Of a stretch of 64,000 nucleotides of DNA, positions 33,615 to 45,150 are shown piece after piece. The notes under the pieces were generated by a model. The model ran no database searches. It was not told the origin of the DNA and saw nothing but the letters and a program-made list of their open reading frames with translations. Position 1 is the stretch's first letter; the number at the start of each line of letters is the position of its first letter. The stretch lies in NCBI GenBank assembly GCA_009733575.1, contig ML769690.1, positions 1 to 64,000 of the forward strand. The letters are read 5' to 3'. The translations under genes were made by a program, and so were the position numbers. Source of the DNA: Gymnopus androsaceus JB14 (lineage: Eukaryota > Basidiomycota > Agaricomycetes > Agaricales > Omphalotaceae).

Positions 33615-33690
33615 GCAGAGGCTGCCCCAAAGCTCCCCCGCTACTGACCTGCATCAAACTGCCAGGAACAGGCGGATATCGTTTGTACAT
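33615..33690. repeat. right terminal inverted repeat of the KDZ unit
   Basis: Reverse complement of 15415-15490. It lies about 170 bp after the stop codon of the large gene at 33443. Confidence 0.85.
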
Positions 33691-34312
33691 CAATGTTTGA
33701 TTGGTACATCAAACGTTTCTAGGTAAGGCATCAATTGGTCATAACAGGTGCAATTTATACAAGGTTTGTTGAGGCAAGCTCCAGTCGACGAGTCATGAGG
33801 ATGAGTTAGTAAGCCTGACCTTGAACTCTAAAGGTAAATCAAAGGTAAATCAAAACTGTCTTCTTGCCATGACTCGTCGACTTCCATTTGAACCTGCCGA
33901 CAAAACACTCACCCTCCCTGGGGAGTCTGGAGTCAGCATAACCTTAGATATGTAAGCTCCTTTCCGCACTTCTTTGCTGCACAATTCAAGTAAAGTGATA
34001 TAGCACAGGTGACTATGCCAAGGAAATACTTGCTCTAGCCAAAGTCTGTGGCGTGAGAAAACACAATGCCACGTAATCCCTTCTGGCTTTGCGAATCTAT
34101 TCTCGAGATCAGTCTCAGTGGAAGTGGGTCCCATTTCTTTTTTCACATGCTCCGCCACACCTGATTTCCTGCATGCAGAAACTCTAAGACAAACCAGCGG
34201 AAATCCGAACTCAAACATCCAGTGTGCAAATTGCAGCAAGTCAGCACCAAAGATGTAGAAGCATGGGTAGGCAGGCACTCTCATTTTTAGTTCTTCCTCT
34301 AAATTTTCCCAG
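33691..34312. other. intergenic; one unassigned minus reading frame
   Basis: A minus-strand open frame of 158 codons (34326-33850) is unbroken but has no domain I recognise; its start overlaps the next plus-strand gene. Short inverted words 'gacgagtcat'/'atgactcgtcgac' occur at 33787 and 33868. Confidence 0.3.
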
Positions 34313-36027
34313 ATGGATCGCGTCAAGGCAGCCGAACTTGCACCTGCTGGGCCTGGCTCTCTTCTCTCTCAGGCGCAACAGCCGACCTGTCTACAGTGCT
34401 CATCCACTAATCAGCTCGGGCTCTCCCAGAGTTTTTCTTTAATAGGAAACTGTGCATCTATATCGTCTTTTAGTCCTCCATCCTTCGCATCCTTTAATCC
34501 AAGAGAACCTGTCACAGTTCACCTCGCTCCTGGAAGGTCAGTTACCTTTTTTAGGTCAGACCTCCCAGAATATCCAGCTGTGAAGATGCCCTCGCTACCC
34601 AAGCCTTATTTGATGATGCTTTTGACTATATGGGATGACAATTCAGATGACTGGAATTTTCAGTCTTGTCCTGAAATCAGTGGCGTTAGAATTCCCGCGC
34701 ATTACTGGAGGGACATATTTCTAAAGAGCTCTCAGTGGAAAATCAGCCGTAATCGAACGCAGTGGTATTTTTGGAGGGTCAGACTTTTCATGCTTAGAGC
34801 TTTATAAATAGGTGGCTCATGCTTCTCTCTAGGATTTGATCACTGCCCTCCACAAAGATGGCGATTCAATTGACAAAACATGCACCAGATACACTGATAC
34901 CACAGGGCGGTTTCTGGGCCTCAAAGCTATTGTTCAAGGTTTGCGCAGGGAGCAATCGGTAGCAGAAGAGGACCAGTTAGTATGGAGATAGAGTTTATTG
35001 ATACTTACCTTGGAGTTCGCATGCCATATCAGCAATCGACGAAGCTAGCATCTCGGGATTTTCTGAGCTTTCTTCAACATATAAATGACCACCAGCTTAG
35101 TATGTTTTGAGCAGAAAGCAACGCCCAAGAATCCAGTCATCAAACAAATGCAAAAGCGAAAAAATACTCCAGGCAACGTTGAGAAATGGGTAAGCTTATT
35201 GTTTGTCTCTGAGTCCTGCAACTAGACACCCCCTTTTAGCTTCAGCAAGTTGATAGTTGCCGAAAATCAGAGGGATTTGTAGCCCCAGAAAGCTTGAGTG
35301 GGTGGTCTTCCTCTCATCATCTCGAATCAAGGCTGGAATATGTCAAAGACATTACAGATCTTTTGGAAGCGTCTGTGCGACAAAATGCTCAGATTATTGC
35401 ATTTTTAGCTTCAACCTCCCTTCCATCCGTAGTACAAGCTCCACCACCATTCATGATTGCGCAAGCTCGTACCACACCTGGGGTTCATCGCATGTTTCAC
35501 GCTGGAAATACTGCACCAGAAATTGGAGAAACAATTTTCTCACTGACTCAGTTTTTCTCACTGGAGATTGCCAATGGCCAAATCATATCCTATAGTTCTG
35601 ATGATTTACCTGATAACTGCGACTGTCTGTGGCCCACAGTGGGTCCCAAACAGGATATGAGGAATCTTCAGACAGTCTGGGATGATGAGGATCCGCATTG
35701 GATGAACAATAAGAGTGTACTTATTCCTCTGATGATAGGGGGGAAGTGTATCGCTCTGAGATACTGGCGCAAAATGTGGAATGCGACTGGTAAGCGGTTT
35801 CCATCAAAATTGTTGACAAGCTGGCACAATAGAAAGGTGAGTTCAGCATATCTTTACTCTACTCTTAAATTGAATGTTTTCAGTACTTGACAGAGGAGTT
35901 GAGAAAGTACCCAAGTGTTCAACATTTTCTAGCTGCTTTTATTCAGACCACTGGGCGACCGGGTACTATCACTCAGATAATTAAAGCTGTCAGGAACAAA
36001 AGATGCAATGAGGCGAGAGTTGATTAA
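34313..36027 (+). CDS. uncharacterised fungal protein with two copies of a WDD...YW domain
   Basis: ATG 34313 starts a Ser/Pro/Gln-rich leader (LAPAGPGSLLSQAQQPTCLQ). The first conserved block follows: PVTVHLAPGRSVTFFRSDLP, LLTIWDDNSDDW, GVRIPAHYWRDIF and a Trp-rich end (RTQWYFWR). After introns and a middle region (KRKNTPGNVEKW), a second block repeats the pattern: FSLEIANGQIISYSSDDLP, LQTVWDDEDPHW, IGGKCIALRYWRKMW, then YPSVQHFLAAFIQTTGRPG and TAA at 36025-36027. The shared order (beta-rich start, WDD-x3-W, small Gly loop, YW) indicates internal duplication of one domain. I recall single-block versions in many mushroom genomes; no function is known to me. Some middle exons around 34.9-35.2 kb are hard to join and may be damaged. 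It lies just outside the KDZ unit. Confidence 0.5.
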
Positions 36028-36084
36028 ATTCTGGTTTATCTTGCTGTATCAGATGACAAACAGTAAATGCCGGTTCTAGTGTTC

Positions 36085-36650
36085 TCAAGTTCTCATTGAG
36101 TGCAGTAACTTTGCTGCAGATTGCAGTAGAACAAAGGAATAGTGCTTGTTGTCAAGCCTCATATGCACCTGCGTGTGAATCTCAATAAGTCCCTTTAACA
36201 ATACTTTCAATATGGCGGGATGAAAAATGATAGAAATCCTTTCAGCGGCACCAAGAGCAGCACTGATACGCAAATAATATTGTGCCGGATTTAATAATAG
36301 CCTTCGCATTTCCTCACCGTAATCAGGTGCGGGATACGCGGCAGAAAGTAGTCTATACCCTCTGCATATTTTTGCATAATTTTGGTCCAGTTATAAGGGC
36401 GGTAGGTGGAAGCTGTGAGCTTCAAATTATTTTGCCAACATCAGCCCACGTCACAACCGGTTGGCCCTTCCGGGTAATGATGCAATATTTCTGCGTAAAA
36501 TGAACTTTTTGGAATACCCGTCCGAAACCTGCTCCGAGAACCAGGCCTCGCTTCAATCCCATTTGTGACTAGGTATTTTGTAGTTTCATCAATGTCTAAA
36601 TAAAGTCCCCCCAATTCATTCAAATCGGCGCGCGCCCACCAATAGCTACC
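36085..36650 (-). pseudogene. unassigned minus-strand coding remnant
   Basis: The minus frame near 36.6 kb reads GGLYLDIDETTKYLVTNGIE and RFRTGIPKSSFYAEILHHYP, protein-like and continuing in another frame as YRPYNWTKIMQKYAEGIDYF before stops near 36.3 kb. Composition suggests real former coding sequence, but I cannot name a family. Confidence 0.3.
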
Positions 36651-37397
36651 TGCTCAATTAATACCGACACATCAAGCAATTGTAATTTACAATAGCAAGA
36701 ACATGGCAGTATTATTCTGAGGCAAGAGCAGAAGTGAAGGGAGATCTAGCTTGCAAAGAGTGAAGGCCATGTAAGATGTGTGTGGAGCAGAGGAAGGGAG
36801 AAAAAGCAGCACTGCATGCATTAAGCTGGAAGCAGTCAGTGGTTAAACAAAGATTACTCAAAGAAAAGCTTTGGCACGCACCGGAAACCGTGACCCATCC
36901 TACAAGGAATTAGTAGCTTTTGAGCTTTGAAAGCAGCGCAGGTGAAAACTGAGCAAGCAAAACACGTGAGCACGAGCAGCAGGGTGAAGGGCAAGGGCAA
37001 AAGAATAGCGACGCGTAAGGGCTGGCGCTCCTAGCACTTCAAGGCGCTACCTGCTCCAGTGAGAGAGTTAGCTACACCTCTAGGCCTTGAGCTGCCAGTA
37101 GCCCCCTAAATAAAATAGAAAAAGGGCGATTTGAGCATAGCACGTACTGGGCATACTAGAGCTTGCGCGGCCTAACCAATAGGAAACGATAGGGAACGAT
37201 AGGAAAAGGGCCTAAGATGGTGCCGGGTATCGAGATCCAGCAAGCTGAGCAATGGCGGATCCTAGGTTGAAAGGGCAGAGCCAAAAGAGATTAAACAACT
37301 TGGTGTGTGAATTCGATCAAATTCACCATGGGCCACATGACCCAGGATTGCTTGACAACTGTACTAAGCTCAAAGTTGATTTGGAGGCAGAATAGGA
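36651..37397. other. unassigned A/G-rich insert downstream of the truncated kinase
   Basis: Purine-rich sequence with many stops in all frames. It directly replaces the expected 3' end of the kinase gene at 37398. A plus frame near 37.24-37.39 kb (ADPRLKGQSQKRLNNL) looks vaguely protein-like. It may be part of a decayed retroelement; no LTR or domain was identified. Confidence 0.35.
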
Positions 37398-38660
37398 AGA
37401 CCGTACCCTAGTCCGGCAATAGTACCAAGACCAGTTTGTAGACCCTTGCCAGTAATCTTACCAAACAGATTGCCTTCTCTGTCCCCTATGGCTGCACTCC
37501 CTCCAACGTGTTGAGCAGCATATGGGCCCCCTCCGCTTCCATTGTCACCACTCGAACCTCAGCCTGCAGTTGTAAAGGCATAGGAAAATATTTGCAGAAC
37601 ATTGGCTGGTGTAACCCCACCACCTTGATCCCAAACGTGTATCAAAAAGTAGTTGGAACTTGACCCTGGAAGTCGTGGAGGAGCAGACAAAGTTATCAAC
37701 ACAGGCAGTAATAAGCCTGATCCTTTGTTCTTGTTGTTGTGGTGCTCTACTGTAGCACGAAATGCATTTTTCAAAATCTCGGTCAGGATGTATTCGAGAT
37801 GCACCGGTACATAGCTGTTAAGCAAGTAGATTTAGGCACATCGTGGCCAACGCAATATTGGAGGCGGACTCGGACTTACATGAACGTAGCTTCTCTGTCA
37901 CCCTCAATAGTAACAATAGGACTCAATCCCAGTGTAACCTCACAAAGCTCACTGAAAAAAGAGCCACACATACGAACCATCTCTGCTGGCGAGCATTGGG
38001 TATTGACAACTCCCACATTAGGAGGTTTAGAACACTGTATTGCCCTGGACAAGGATATATGTTGCTCTGCAATCAATCGTACCAATATACAACTGCGAAT
38101 TGCACCATCTAGAAATTCACTCATCTGAGAGCTAGTCATGTATTTGGAGCATTCTTGAAAGCTGGAAAAGGATGGATGAGTCTGAATTATCCCCAATGTG
38201 AGATGAATATGTACCCTTTTGTGAGTGTGGGGATATCATTTGCATGCTTTTCAACCAAATCTTCCAAAGTTTCAGCACATTTTGCGTTCTCTTCTAGTGT
38301 TTTTGGCATTGGATATGTTGCAAGCCACATGAAGCTTTCCCTGTGCGCAGCTAAAGTGCTCGCAACATATCTAAGGGTCATGTAGTATAAGGACGTGGAC
38401 GTGGACGAAATAGCGGAATCGAGCGCACGGATTAGTTCCAACAATGAATGGTAGCACTTCCAGCAATTGGACTAGCGTGCTTAGCCGTCTGGGTATTTCT
38501 TCCAAGGCATATGCTACGGAAGCAAGTACCGAGTCAGGAGTAAGAGGTCGTCCAAAGGATAATAATGCAGAGAGATTTAAAGGGCGATGCGGAGAAGACG
38601 CGTATGAACCTAGAAGTTCTGTGACTTCTCTAGGACTTGGAGCTGGAGCATGTCAAACAT
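37398..38660 (-). pseudogene. mitochondrial PDK/BCKDK-like protein kinase, 3'-truncated
   Basis: Right to left: an N-terminal exon with SPREVTELLGSYASS, LSALLSFGRPLTPDSVLASV and PRRLSTLVQLLEVLPFIVGT; then, after an intron of about 60 nt (GT-AG), YVASTLAAHRESFMWLATYP and KTLEENAKCAETLEDLV. The central exon has RLIAEQHISLSRA. The ATPase part has the N-box (LEYILTEILKNAFRATVEHH), the G1 box (VWDQGGGV) followed by FSYAFTTAG, and the G2 box GLGYGLP at 37398-37418. This is the standard order of mitochondrial pyruvate or branched-chain 2-oxoacid dehydrogenase kinases, which phosphorylate the E1 subunit. Directly after the G2 box the family sequence stops and unrelated sequence with a stop codon follows, so roughly the last 40 residues are lost. 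No targeting peptide is resolved upstream. Probably a duplicated, broken copy of a host gene. Confidence 0.75.
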
Positions 38661-38939
38661 AATTTTGATGAGGTTGGATTAACAAGAAAGATTCTCTAAA
38701 CAGTTGAGTCTTGCGGTTTATAATAGTAAGGAGGAAGATAGAACTTAGAAGTGATGTCGGAACCTGACTCGGATATGATGGTGTGCGTGCTTTCATTAAA
38801 TAAATAAATTGGTATGCTAATGAGTCAAGCTCCGTATTTTACAGCTTCAGTCAAAATATCTAAAGAGATTGCATTACGAAGTAGGAAATAACAGGAGATC
38901 TAGTTGTACACTTGGTATAGCAGCCTGGAAGAAAAACAG

Positions 38940-39420
38940 TCATTACGTGTTCGGAAAAACTGTTCAGAAATAAAGAGAACTTGGTGCCCTGTCTAACAAC
39001 CTTCTCCACAGTGTTGAGGAAGTCACGTTCTGAAGCCACTTTCCGTCGTGCACAAATAGCAAACATCCCAGCCTATTATCAAGAGTAAGACAAGGGAATA
39101 TATTTAATTTGAAGACTAACCTCAGTTGCAACGGACCGCAGCTCTGCACCGGTAGTGTTGGGACATGGATGAGCGATGAGGTCAAATCGGATATCCCTTT
39201 CTATGCTCATACTGAAACACAACACTGAGTACATAATTTGAAGAAGAAATGCAAAACATAACAAACCTTCGCGCATGGATACGAAGGATGTGTGCTCGCC
39301 CTTCGTTATCAGGCAGTGAGAACTCGACACGACGGTCGAGCCGCCTTGGCTGGAACAAAGCCGGGTCTAGCGTATCGGGACTGAAACATCAGGAGAAACT
39401 TACCAGAAGGAAGTAAAAGC
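38940..39420 (-). pseudogene. fragment of a 26S proteasome AAA-ATPase, Rpt1-like
   Basis: Three short exons on the minus strand give [20 protein letters not shown] and AHILRIHAR, then [20 protein letters not shown] continuing AELRSVATE, then [20 protein letters not shown] and [12 protein letters not shown]. This is the end of the AAA domain and the C-terminal helical part of proteasome regulatory subunit Rpt1, from the Arg-finger region to near the C-terminus. The canonical RPGRLDR reads QPRRLDR here. Everything upstream (Walker A, Walker B, OB and coiled coil) is absent: the sequence changes near 39420, just behind an exon end with a good splice donor (CTG|gtaag). It is a captured or duplicated fragment, not a functional subunit gene. 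Confidence 0.7.
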
Positions 39421-39507
39421 CACTGTTGTAGTGGTTGAGTCGGTTTGAATCAACTGACAACAAACGCGAACGCACAGTCACGTCAAGTCGTGTCACATGC
39501 CAGGGCC

Positions 39508-39561
39508 GGTGTTTGTTCAAGCATCTGGGATCACTCCCCCGATCCCAGATGCCTGAACAAA
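39508..39561. repeat. imperfect hairpin, 22-bp arms
   Basis: GTTTGTTCAAGCATCTGGGA and, 14 bp later, the complement TCCCAGATGCCTGAACAAAC with one mismatch. The loop is C/T-rich. It lies at the left break of the Rpt1-like fragment, so it could mark an element end. Confidence 0.55.
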
Positions 39562-39649
39562 CAAAGCCTCGGAAACGGCCCGAACAATCGACCGTTGGAA
39601 ATATTGTCATTTCAAAATAATTTGAAGCACACAAGCGGGAGGGACGGAC

Positions 39650-40880
39650 TTGTCGCCTAAAATAGTTTGGGCGCTTATTGCAAATTTCATCCGGAGCCGC
39701 CTGCTACCATCCTTCCACCACTTCCCTGTATCCGGTCGTCTGTTCTTCGGCACCGATATACACTTATCACCGTTCTATCGATTTTTTAACGCCCCAACGG
39801 ACATTACCCGTAACTCAACCGAAAGAAGGCGAAGTCACTCAGCAAATTTTGAGTTTCGCCTCATCTAAAGGTTCCCCTCACTCCTGTGTAGTCCACTACC
39901 CAAGAAGATAAGGAAGGAATTGGCTTGGAATTGTTCAGACGGTGCGTTTTGAGCTAAATTTTGCGATTCAAGACTAACATAATTATAGGAAATGGTTCTG
40001 AGTCAGGAGGCGAAGTAAAGATGCTACCTATGCTAACAAAACTCCTTCTAGGCTTAATCTACCTTGCTGCCTTTTTCATGCCATATATCCTGCTGCCGGT
40101 AAGTTTCAGAGTATTTCTTTGCAGTTTTTCCTAATCACTGCCTTGAAGATGTTTGCCCCTCTATCCCTACGCTTATCAGACGCCTATCACCTCCTTTACC
40201 TTGACCTTTTCCGGAAGTCTGTCGAAAAGCACGAGGAACTCGTGCTTGACGATGAATCGTATGGGGTAGGATATAGCAAGCAAAGGGGCTCTCAACTACA
40301 AACAAAAGGTGTTTTACCTTGGGCCGCTTGCTCTTGGCTTCCTAAAACACGCGGCAATTCCTTTTGCAGGAGACAACCCACCCGCAGCAAGTTGTCGCCG
40401 CTTCAAACCACCTCTCCTTTCGACTTTCTCGCAGGCCAACAGTAGCACTTCTTCTTCCCTGCAGCCTCATACAACTTCTTCCGCATTCTCCGCTGCTCAA
40501 CCTGCATGCTTACATCCTTCTACAGCCGCACCGTTGTCCCCTGCCACCGAGCCGTTTTATCCTCCTAGCAGGCACTCCGATGGCCTGGACAATCTCATGG
40601 CTGTGTGTCAAGTACCAGGGCAGGTTTTCTCAAGAAAGTCGTTTTATACTTAAGTATACTCAAGTACAACTTGAGTATTTCCTTTAGTTGAAGACAAGAA
40701 AAAAACTTTCTATTGAGCATTAGTACTTTCAGATTTTCTGAGTACGTTCTAAGTAAGTCCTTGAGAAAATAGATATCTGCTTTACTTGAGGATTAGACAG
40801 TAATACTTTGATAATTTCAAATCTTCTAAGTACATACTAAGTAAGAACCATTCCAGTCTACCAGGAAAAGTAACTAGTTA
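39650..40880 (+). other. unassigned region, possible small gene
   Basis: Around 40015-40100 a plus frame encodes a hydrophobic segment (LLLGLIYLAAFFMPYILLP) ending at a plausible intron donor (gtaagt). Later frames read FAPLSLRLSDAYHLLYLDLF and FYLGPLALGFLKHAAIPFAG, then become Ser/Pro/Thr-rich until about 40650. They could be exons of one membrane-associated protein, but I cannot identify it. After 40650 the sequence is AT-rich 'cttaagtatactcaag' type without features. Confidence 0.3.
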
Positions 40881-41029
40881 GATAGTCCAAAGTGTAACAA
40901 TCCAGTAACTAATATGATCAAAATCCACAGGAAATCCAGGGCCCTGGAATCCATACGCCCTGCCTGGAATCCATACGGCTAGGACCTCTGGCACCCTTTG
41001 GATATGGATTCCATGCAGGTTGCATGGAA

Positions 41030-42462
41030 TCCATGCACTAGTAAAATAGTAGCGTATGGATTCCATGCACTAGTAAAAATAGTTGTGCATGGATTCCATA
41101 CATGTCGCAGGGAATCCATGCACTAGTAAAAATAGTAGTGTATGGATTCCATACGTGTTGCATGGAATCCATGCACTAGTAAAAATAGTAGTGTATGGAT
41201 TCCATATGTGTTGCATGGAATCCATGCACTAGTAAAAATAGTAGTGTATGGATTCCATACGTGTTGCATGGAATCCATGCACTGGTAAAAATAGTAGTGT
41301 ATGGATTCCATACATGTTGCATGGAATCCATGCACTAGTAAAAATAGTAGTGTATGGATTCCATGCACTAGTGAAAATAGTAGTGTATGGATTCCATACA
41401 TGTCGCATGGAATCCATACACTAGTAAAAATAGTAGTGTATGGATTCCATACGTGTTGCATGGAATCCATGCACTAGTAAAAATAGTAGTGTATGGATTC
41501 CATGCACTAGTAAAAATAGTAGTGTATGGATTCCGTACGTGTTGCATGGATTCCATGCACTAGTAAAAATAGTAGTGTATGGATTCCATGCATGTTGCAT
41601 GGACTCCATGCACTAGTGAAAATAGTAGTGTATGGATTCCATACACGTCGCATGGAATCAATACACTAGTAAAAATAGAAGTGTATGGATTCCATGCATG
41701 TTGCATGGACTCCATGCACTAGTGAAAATAGTAGTGTATGGATTCCATACACGTCGCATGGAATCAATACACTAGTAAAAATAGAAGTGTATGGATTCCA
41801 TGCATGTTGCATGGATTCCATGCACTAGTAAAAGTAGTAGTGTATGGATTCCATACGTGTTGCATGGAATCCATGCACTAGTAAAAATAGTAGTGTATGG
41901 ATTCCATGCACTAGTAAAAATAGTAGTGTATGGATTCCATGCACTAGTAAAAATAGTAGTGTATGGATTCCATACGTGTTGCATGGAATCCATGCACTAG
42001 TAAAAATAGTAGTGTAAAAATAGTAGTGTATGGATTCCATGCATGTTGCATGGAATCCATGCACTAGTAAAAATAGTAGTGTAAAAATAGTAGTGTATGG
42101 ATTCCATGCATGTTGCATGGATTCCATGCACTAGTAAAAGTACTAGTGTATGGATTCCATACGTATTGCATGGAATCCATGCACTAGTAAAAATAGTAGT
42201 GTATGGATTCCATACGTGTTGCATGGAATCCATGCACTAGTAAAAATAGTAGTGTATGGATTCCATATGTGTTGCATGGAATCTAGTAAAAATAGTAGTG
42301 TATGGATTCCATGCATGTCGCATGGAATCCATGCACTAGTAAAAATAGTGGTGTATGGATTCCATGCATGTCGCATGGAATCCATGCACTAGTAAAAATA
42401 GTGGTGTATGGATTCCATACATGTTGCATGGAATCCATGCACTAGTAAAAATAGTAGCGTAT
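41030..42462. repeat. 53-bp tandem array, left arm of the fold-back element
   Basis: The unit is GGATTCCATACGTGTTGCAT + 'ggaatccatgcactagtaaa' + 'aatagtagtgtat'. Each unit contains its own small palindrome (GGATTCCAT...ATGGAATCC). Roughly two dozen units and truncated versions occur, with unit variants (cgtgttg, catgtcg, catgttg). Confidence 0.85.
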
Positions 42463-43974
42463 GAGTGATAGATAATTTATATAGGTATGTGAAGACGCCT
42501 TCGGATCCCGGAAATCATGACTGACTCCCTGCCAAAGTCAATCAATGTCACTACCAATCATATGCATATGCCTCCCGCTCATTGATCCCTCTCTCCCCAC
42601 CACCTGATATTACCCAATGATGGTATCTTTACATAGCATTGATAGGATTGTCTTCGCTACGTAAAGATAGCGTTAAGGGTAATAGGACAGATTTAGCGAA
42701 ACATTGTAAAGTACTAGTAATATACTAATGAGTTTACTGAGGCTAAGACTTGGGTGCGCGGGTTTGAAATCCAAAGGCTTGTGCAGGCGCCTTCGGATAT
42801 CATGACCGACTTACCGTCACTCATGCCATCAGACAGTACATCACCACCTCTCTCACGTCACCGCCATGACATATGTACATCCCGCTTTCCCGCTCACTGT
42901 CCCCGCCTCCCCGCCCATTATGACAATGGGATATGTAGTATCCCTACTTGTAAAATTCGATAAATAGAAACGTAGTCAATAATAACGACCATTGAGTATT
43001 TGAACAGTCCACATGACCTGAATGCAAGGTCATAGGATGCACGGTTACATGCTAAAAAAAAAATTGAGCGCCGCCATTATAAAGCACGGAAGCATGCTAA
43101 CATACCTTATCTATGTCTGCTCCGTGAAGGAAAGCACTTCATTACCATTTGTCACCTCTAAAGTGGACGTTCGAAGACGTCCGGAAATGCGGTCCGTGGG
43201 CGCTTAGCTCGTACTCAGTGCTCGAAACGACGAGCTTGAGCAGTCGGGACATATCCACAATCATCTGACTGCTCAAGCTCGTCGTTTCGAGCACTGAGTA
43301 CGAGCTAAGCGCCTACGGACCGCATTTCCGGACATCTTCGAACGTCCATTTTAGAGGCAATAAATGGTAATGAAGTGTTTTCCTTCACGGAGCAGACAAA
43401 GATAAGGTATGTTAGCATGCTTCCGTGCTTTATAATGGCGGCGCTCAATTTATTTTTTTAGCATGAAACTGTGCATCCTATGACCTTGCAGTCAGGTCAT
43501 GTGGACTGTTCAAGTACTCAATGGTCGTCATTATTTACTACGTGTCTATTTATCTAATTTTACAAGTAGGGATACTACATATCCCATTGTCATAATGGGC
43601 GGGGAGGCCGGGACAGTGAGTGGGAAACCGGGATGTAACCATAATTGGGTAATGTCAGGTGGCGGGGAGAGAAGGATCAATGAGCGGGAGACATATGCAT
43701 ATGATTGGTAGTGACATTGATTGACTTCAGCAGGGAGTTGGTCATGATTTCCGGGATCCGAAGGCATCTTCACGTACCTATATAAATTATATATCACTAC
43801 TGGGGTTTGAATGCATGCAGCAAGTCTTACCCTCAGTGAACTCATTAGTAAATTTACTAGTACTTTACAGGTATCTCGCTATATCTACCCTATTACTCTT
43901 GACGCTATCTTTACATAGCAGAGATAATCCTATCAATTGTATGTAATGTTACCATCAAGGTGTAATATCAGGTG
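42463..43974. repeat. hairpin core of the fold-back element
   Basis: The sequence up to 43245 (GACGAGCTTGAGCAGTC) is mirrored from 43267 (GACTGCTCAAGCTCGTC) outward, with increasing divergence and an internal duplication in the left arm (two 'cgccttcggat' copies at 42489 and 42788). No open frame with a recognisable domain. Confidence 0.8.
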
Positions 43975-45150
43975 GCACTAGTGAAAATAGTAGTGTATGG
44001 ATTCCATGCGACATGCATGGAATTCATACACTGCTATTTTGACTAGTGCATGGATTCCATGTGACACGCATGGAATCCATACAGTACTATATTTACCATA
44101 CCCTACTATTTTTACCAGTGCATGGATTCCATGCGACATGCATGGAATCCATACACTACTATATTTACCAGTGTATGGAATCCATGCGACATACATGGAA
44201 TTCATACCCTACTATTTTTACTAGTGCATGGATTCCATGCGACATGCATGGAATCCATACACTACTATATTTACCAGTGTATGGAATCCATGCAACATGC
44301 ATGGAATCCATACCCTACTATTTTTACTAGTGCATGGATTCCATGCGACATGCATGGAATCCATACACTACTATTTTTACTAGTGCATGGATTCCATGCG
44401 ACATGCATGGAATCCATACACTACTATATTTACCAGTGTATGGAATCCATGCGACATGCATGGAATCCATACCCTACTATTTTTACTAGTGCATGGATTC
44501 CATGCGACATGCATGGAATCCATACACTACTATTTTTACTAGTGCATGGATTCCATGTGACATGCATGGAATCCATACACCGCTATTTTTACTAGTGCAT
44601 GGACTCCATGCAACATGCATGGAATCCATACACCACTATTTTTACTAGTGCATGGAATCCATGCGACATGCATGGAATCCATGCGACATGCATGGAATCC
44701 ATACACTACTATTTTTACTAGTGCATGGATTCCATTCAACATGCATGGAATCCATACACTACTATTTTTACTAGTGCATGGAATCCATATGCTACTATTT
44801 TTACTAGTGCATGGATTCCATGCAACATGCATGGAATCCATACATTACTATTTTTATTAGTGCATGGAATCCATGCGACATGCATGGAATCCGTACGCTA
44901 CTATTTTTACTAGTGCATGGATTCCATTCAACATGCATGGAATCCATACACTACTATATCTACCAGTGCAAGGAATCCATACGCTACTATTTTTACTAGT
45001 GCATGGAATCCATACACTACTATTTTTACCAGTGTATGGAATCCATGCGACATGCATGGAATCCATGCGCTACTATTTTTACTAGTGCATGGATTCCATG
45101 CAACATGCATGGAATCCGTACACTACTATTTTTACTAGTGCATGGAATCC
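43975..45150. repeat. 53-bp tandem array, right arm of the fold-back element (inverted)
   Basis: Reverse complement of the left-array unit: 'actactatttttactagtgc' + ATGGATTCCATGCGACATGC + 'atggaatccatac'. Fewer copies than on the left. Confidence 0.85.

Larger units (their letters stand above)
15415..33690. mobile_element. large KDZ-type DNA transposon carrying TET/JBP and accessory genes (nested insertions inside)
   Basis: The left border sequence 15415-15490 is repeated as its reverse complement at 33615-33690 with about one mismatch in 76 bp (starting ATGTACAAACGATATCCGCC). Each copy lies just outside an outward-reading gene: the KDZ transposase ends at 15591 and the right-hand gene ends at 33443. 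Between them lie a KDZ transposase, a TET/JBP-like dioxygenase, a small basic protein, a coiled-coil protein and a large uncharacterised protein. A LINE (21620-28589) and a MITE (32071-32509) are later insertions; removing them leaves about 10.9 kb. Linkage of fungal TET/JBP genes with KDZ transposases is established knowledge. That these five genes form one mobile unit is my inference. No target-site duplication is evident next to the repeats. Confidence 0.7.

Noticed and set aside
15407..33698. Target-site duplication of the KDZ unit
   Set aside because: The 8 bp outside the left repeat (actaccat) and the right repeat (caatgttt) do not match, so no duplication is claimed.
41030..42462. CRISPR-like regular repeats
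   Set aside because: There are no unique spacers; units are contiguous satellite copies in a eukaryotic fold-back element.
42750..42790. tRNA B-box-like 'gggtttgaaatcc'
   Set aside because: No cloverleaf partner sequences and no A box; it is part of the hairpin core.
41030..45150. Many open frames of 60-157 codons reading MDSMQHAWNPYTTIF-like repeats on both strands
   Set aside because: They are translations of the 53-bp satellite unit; frames exist on both strands and vanish outside the arrays.
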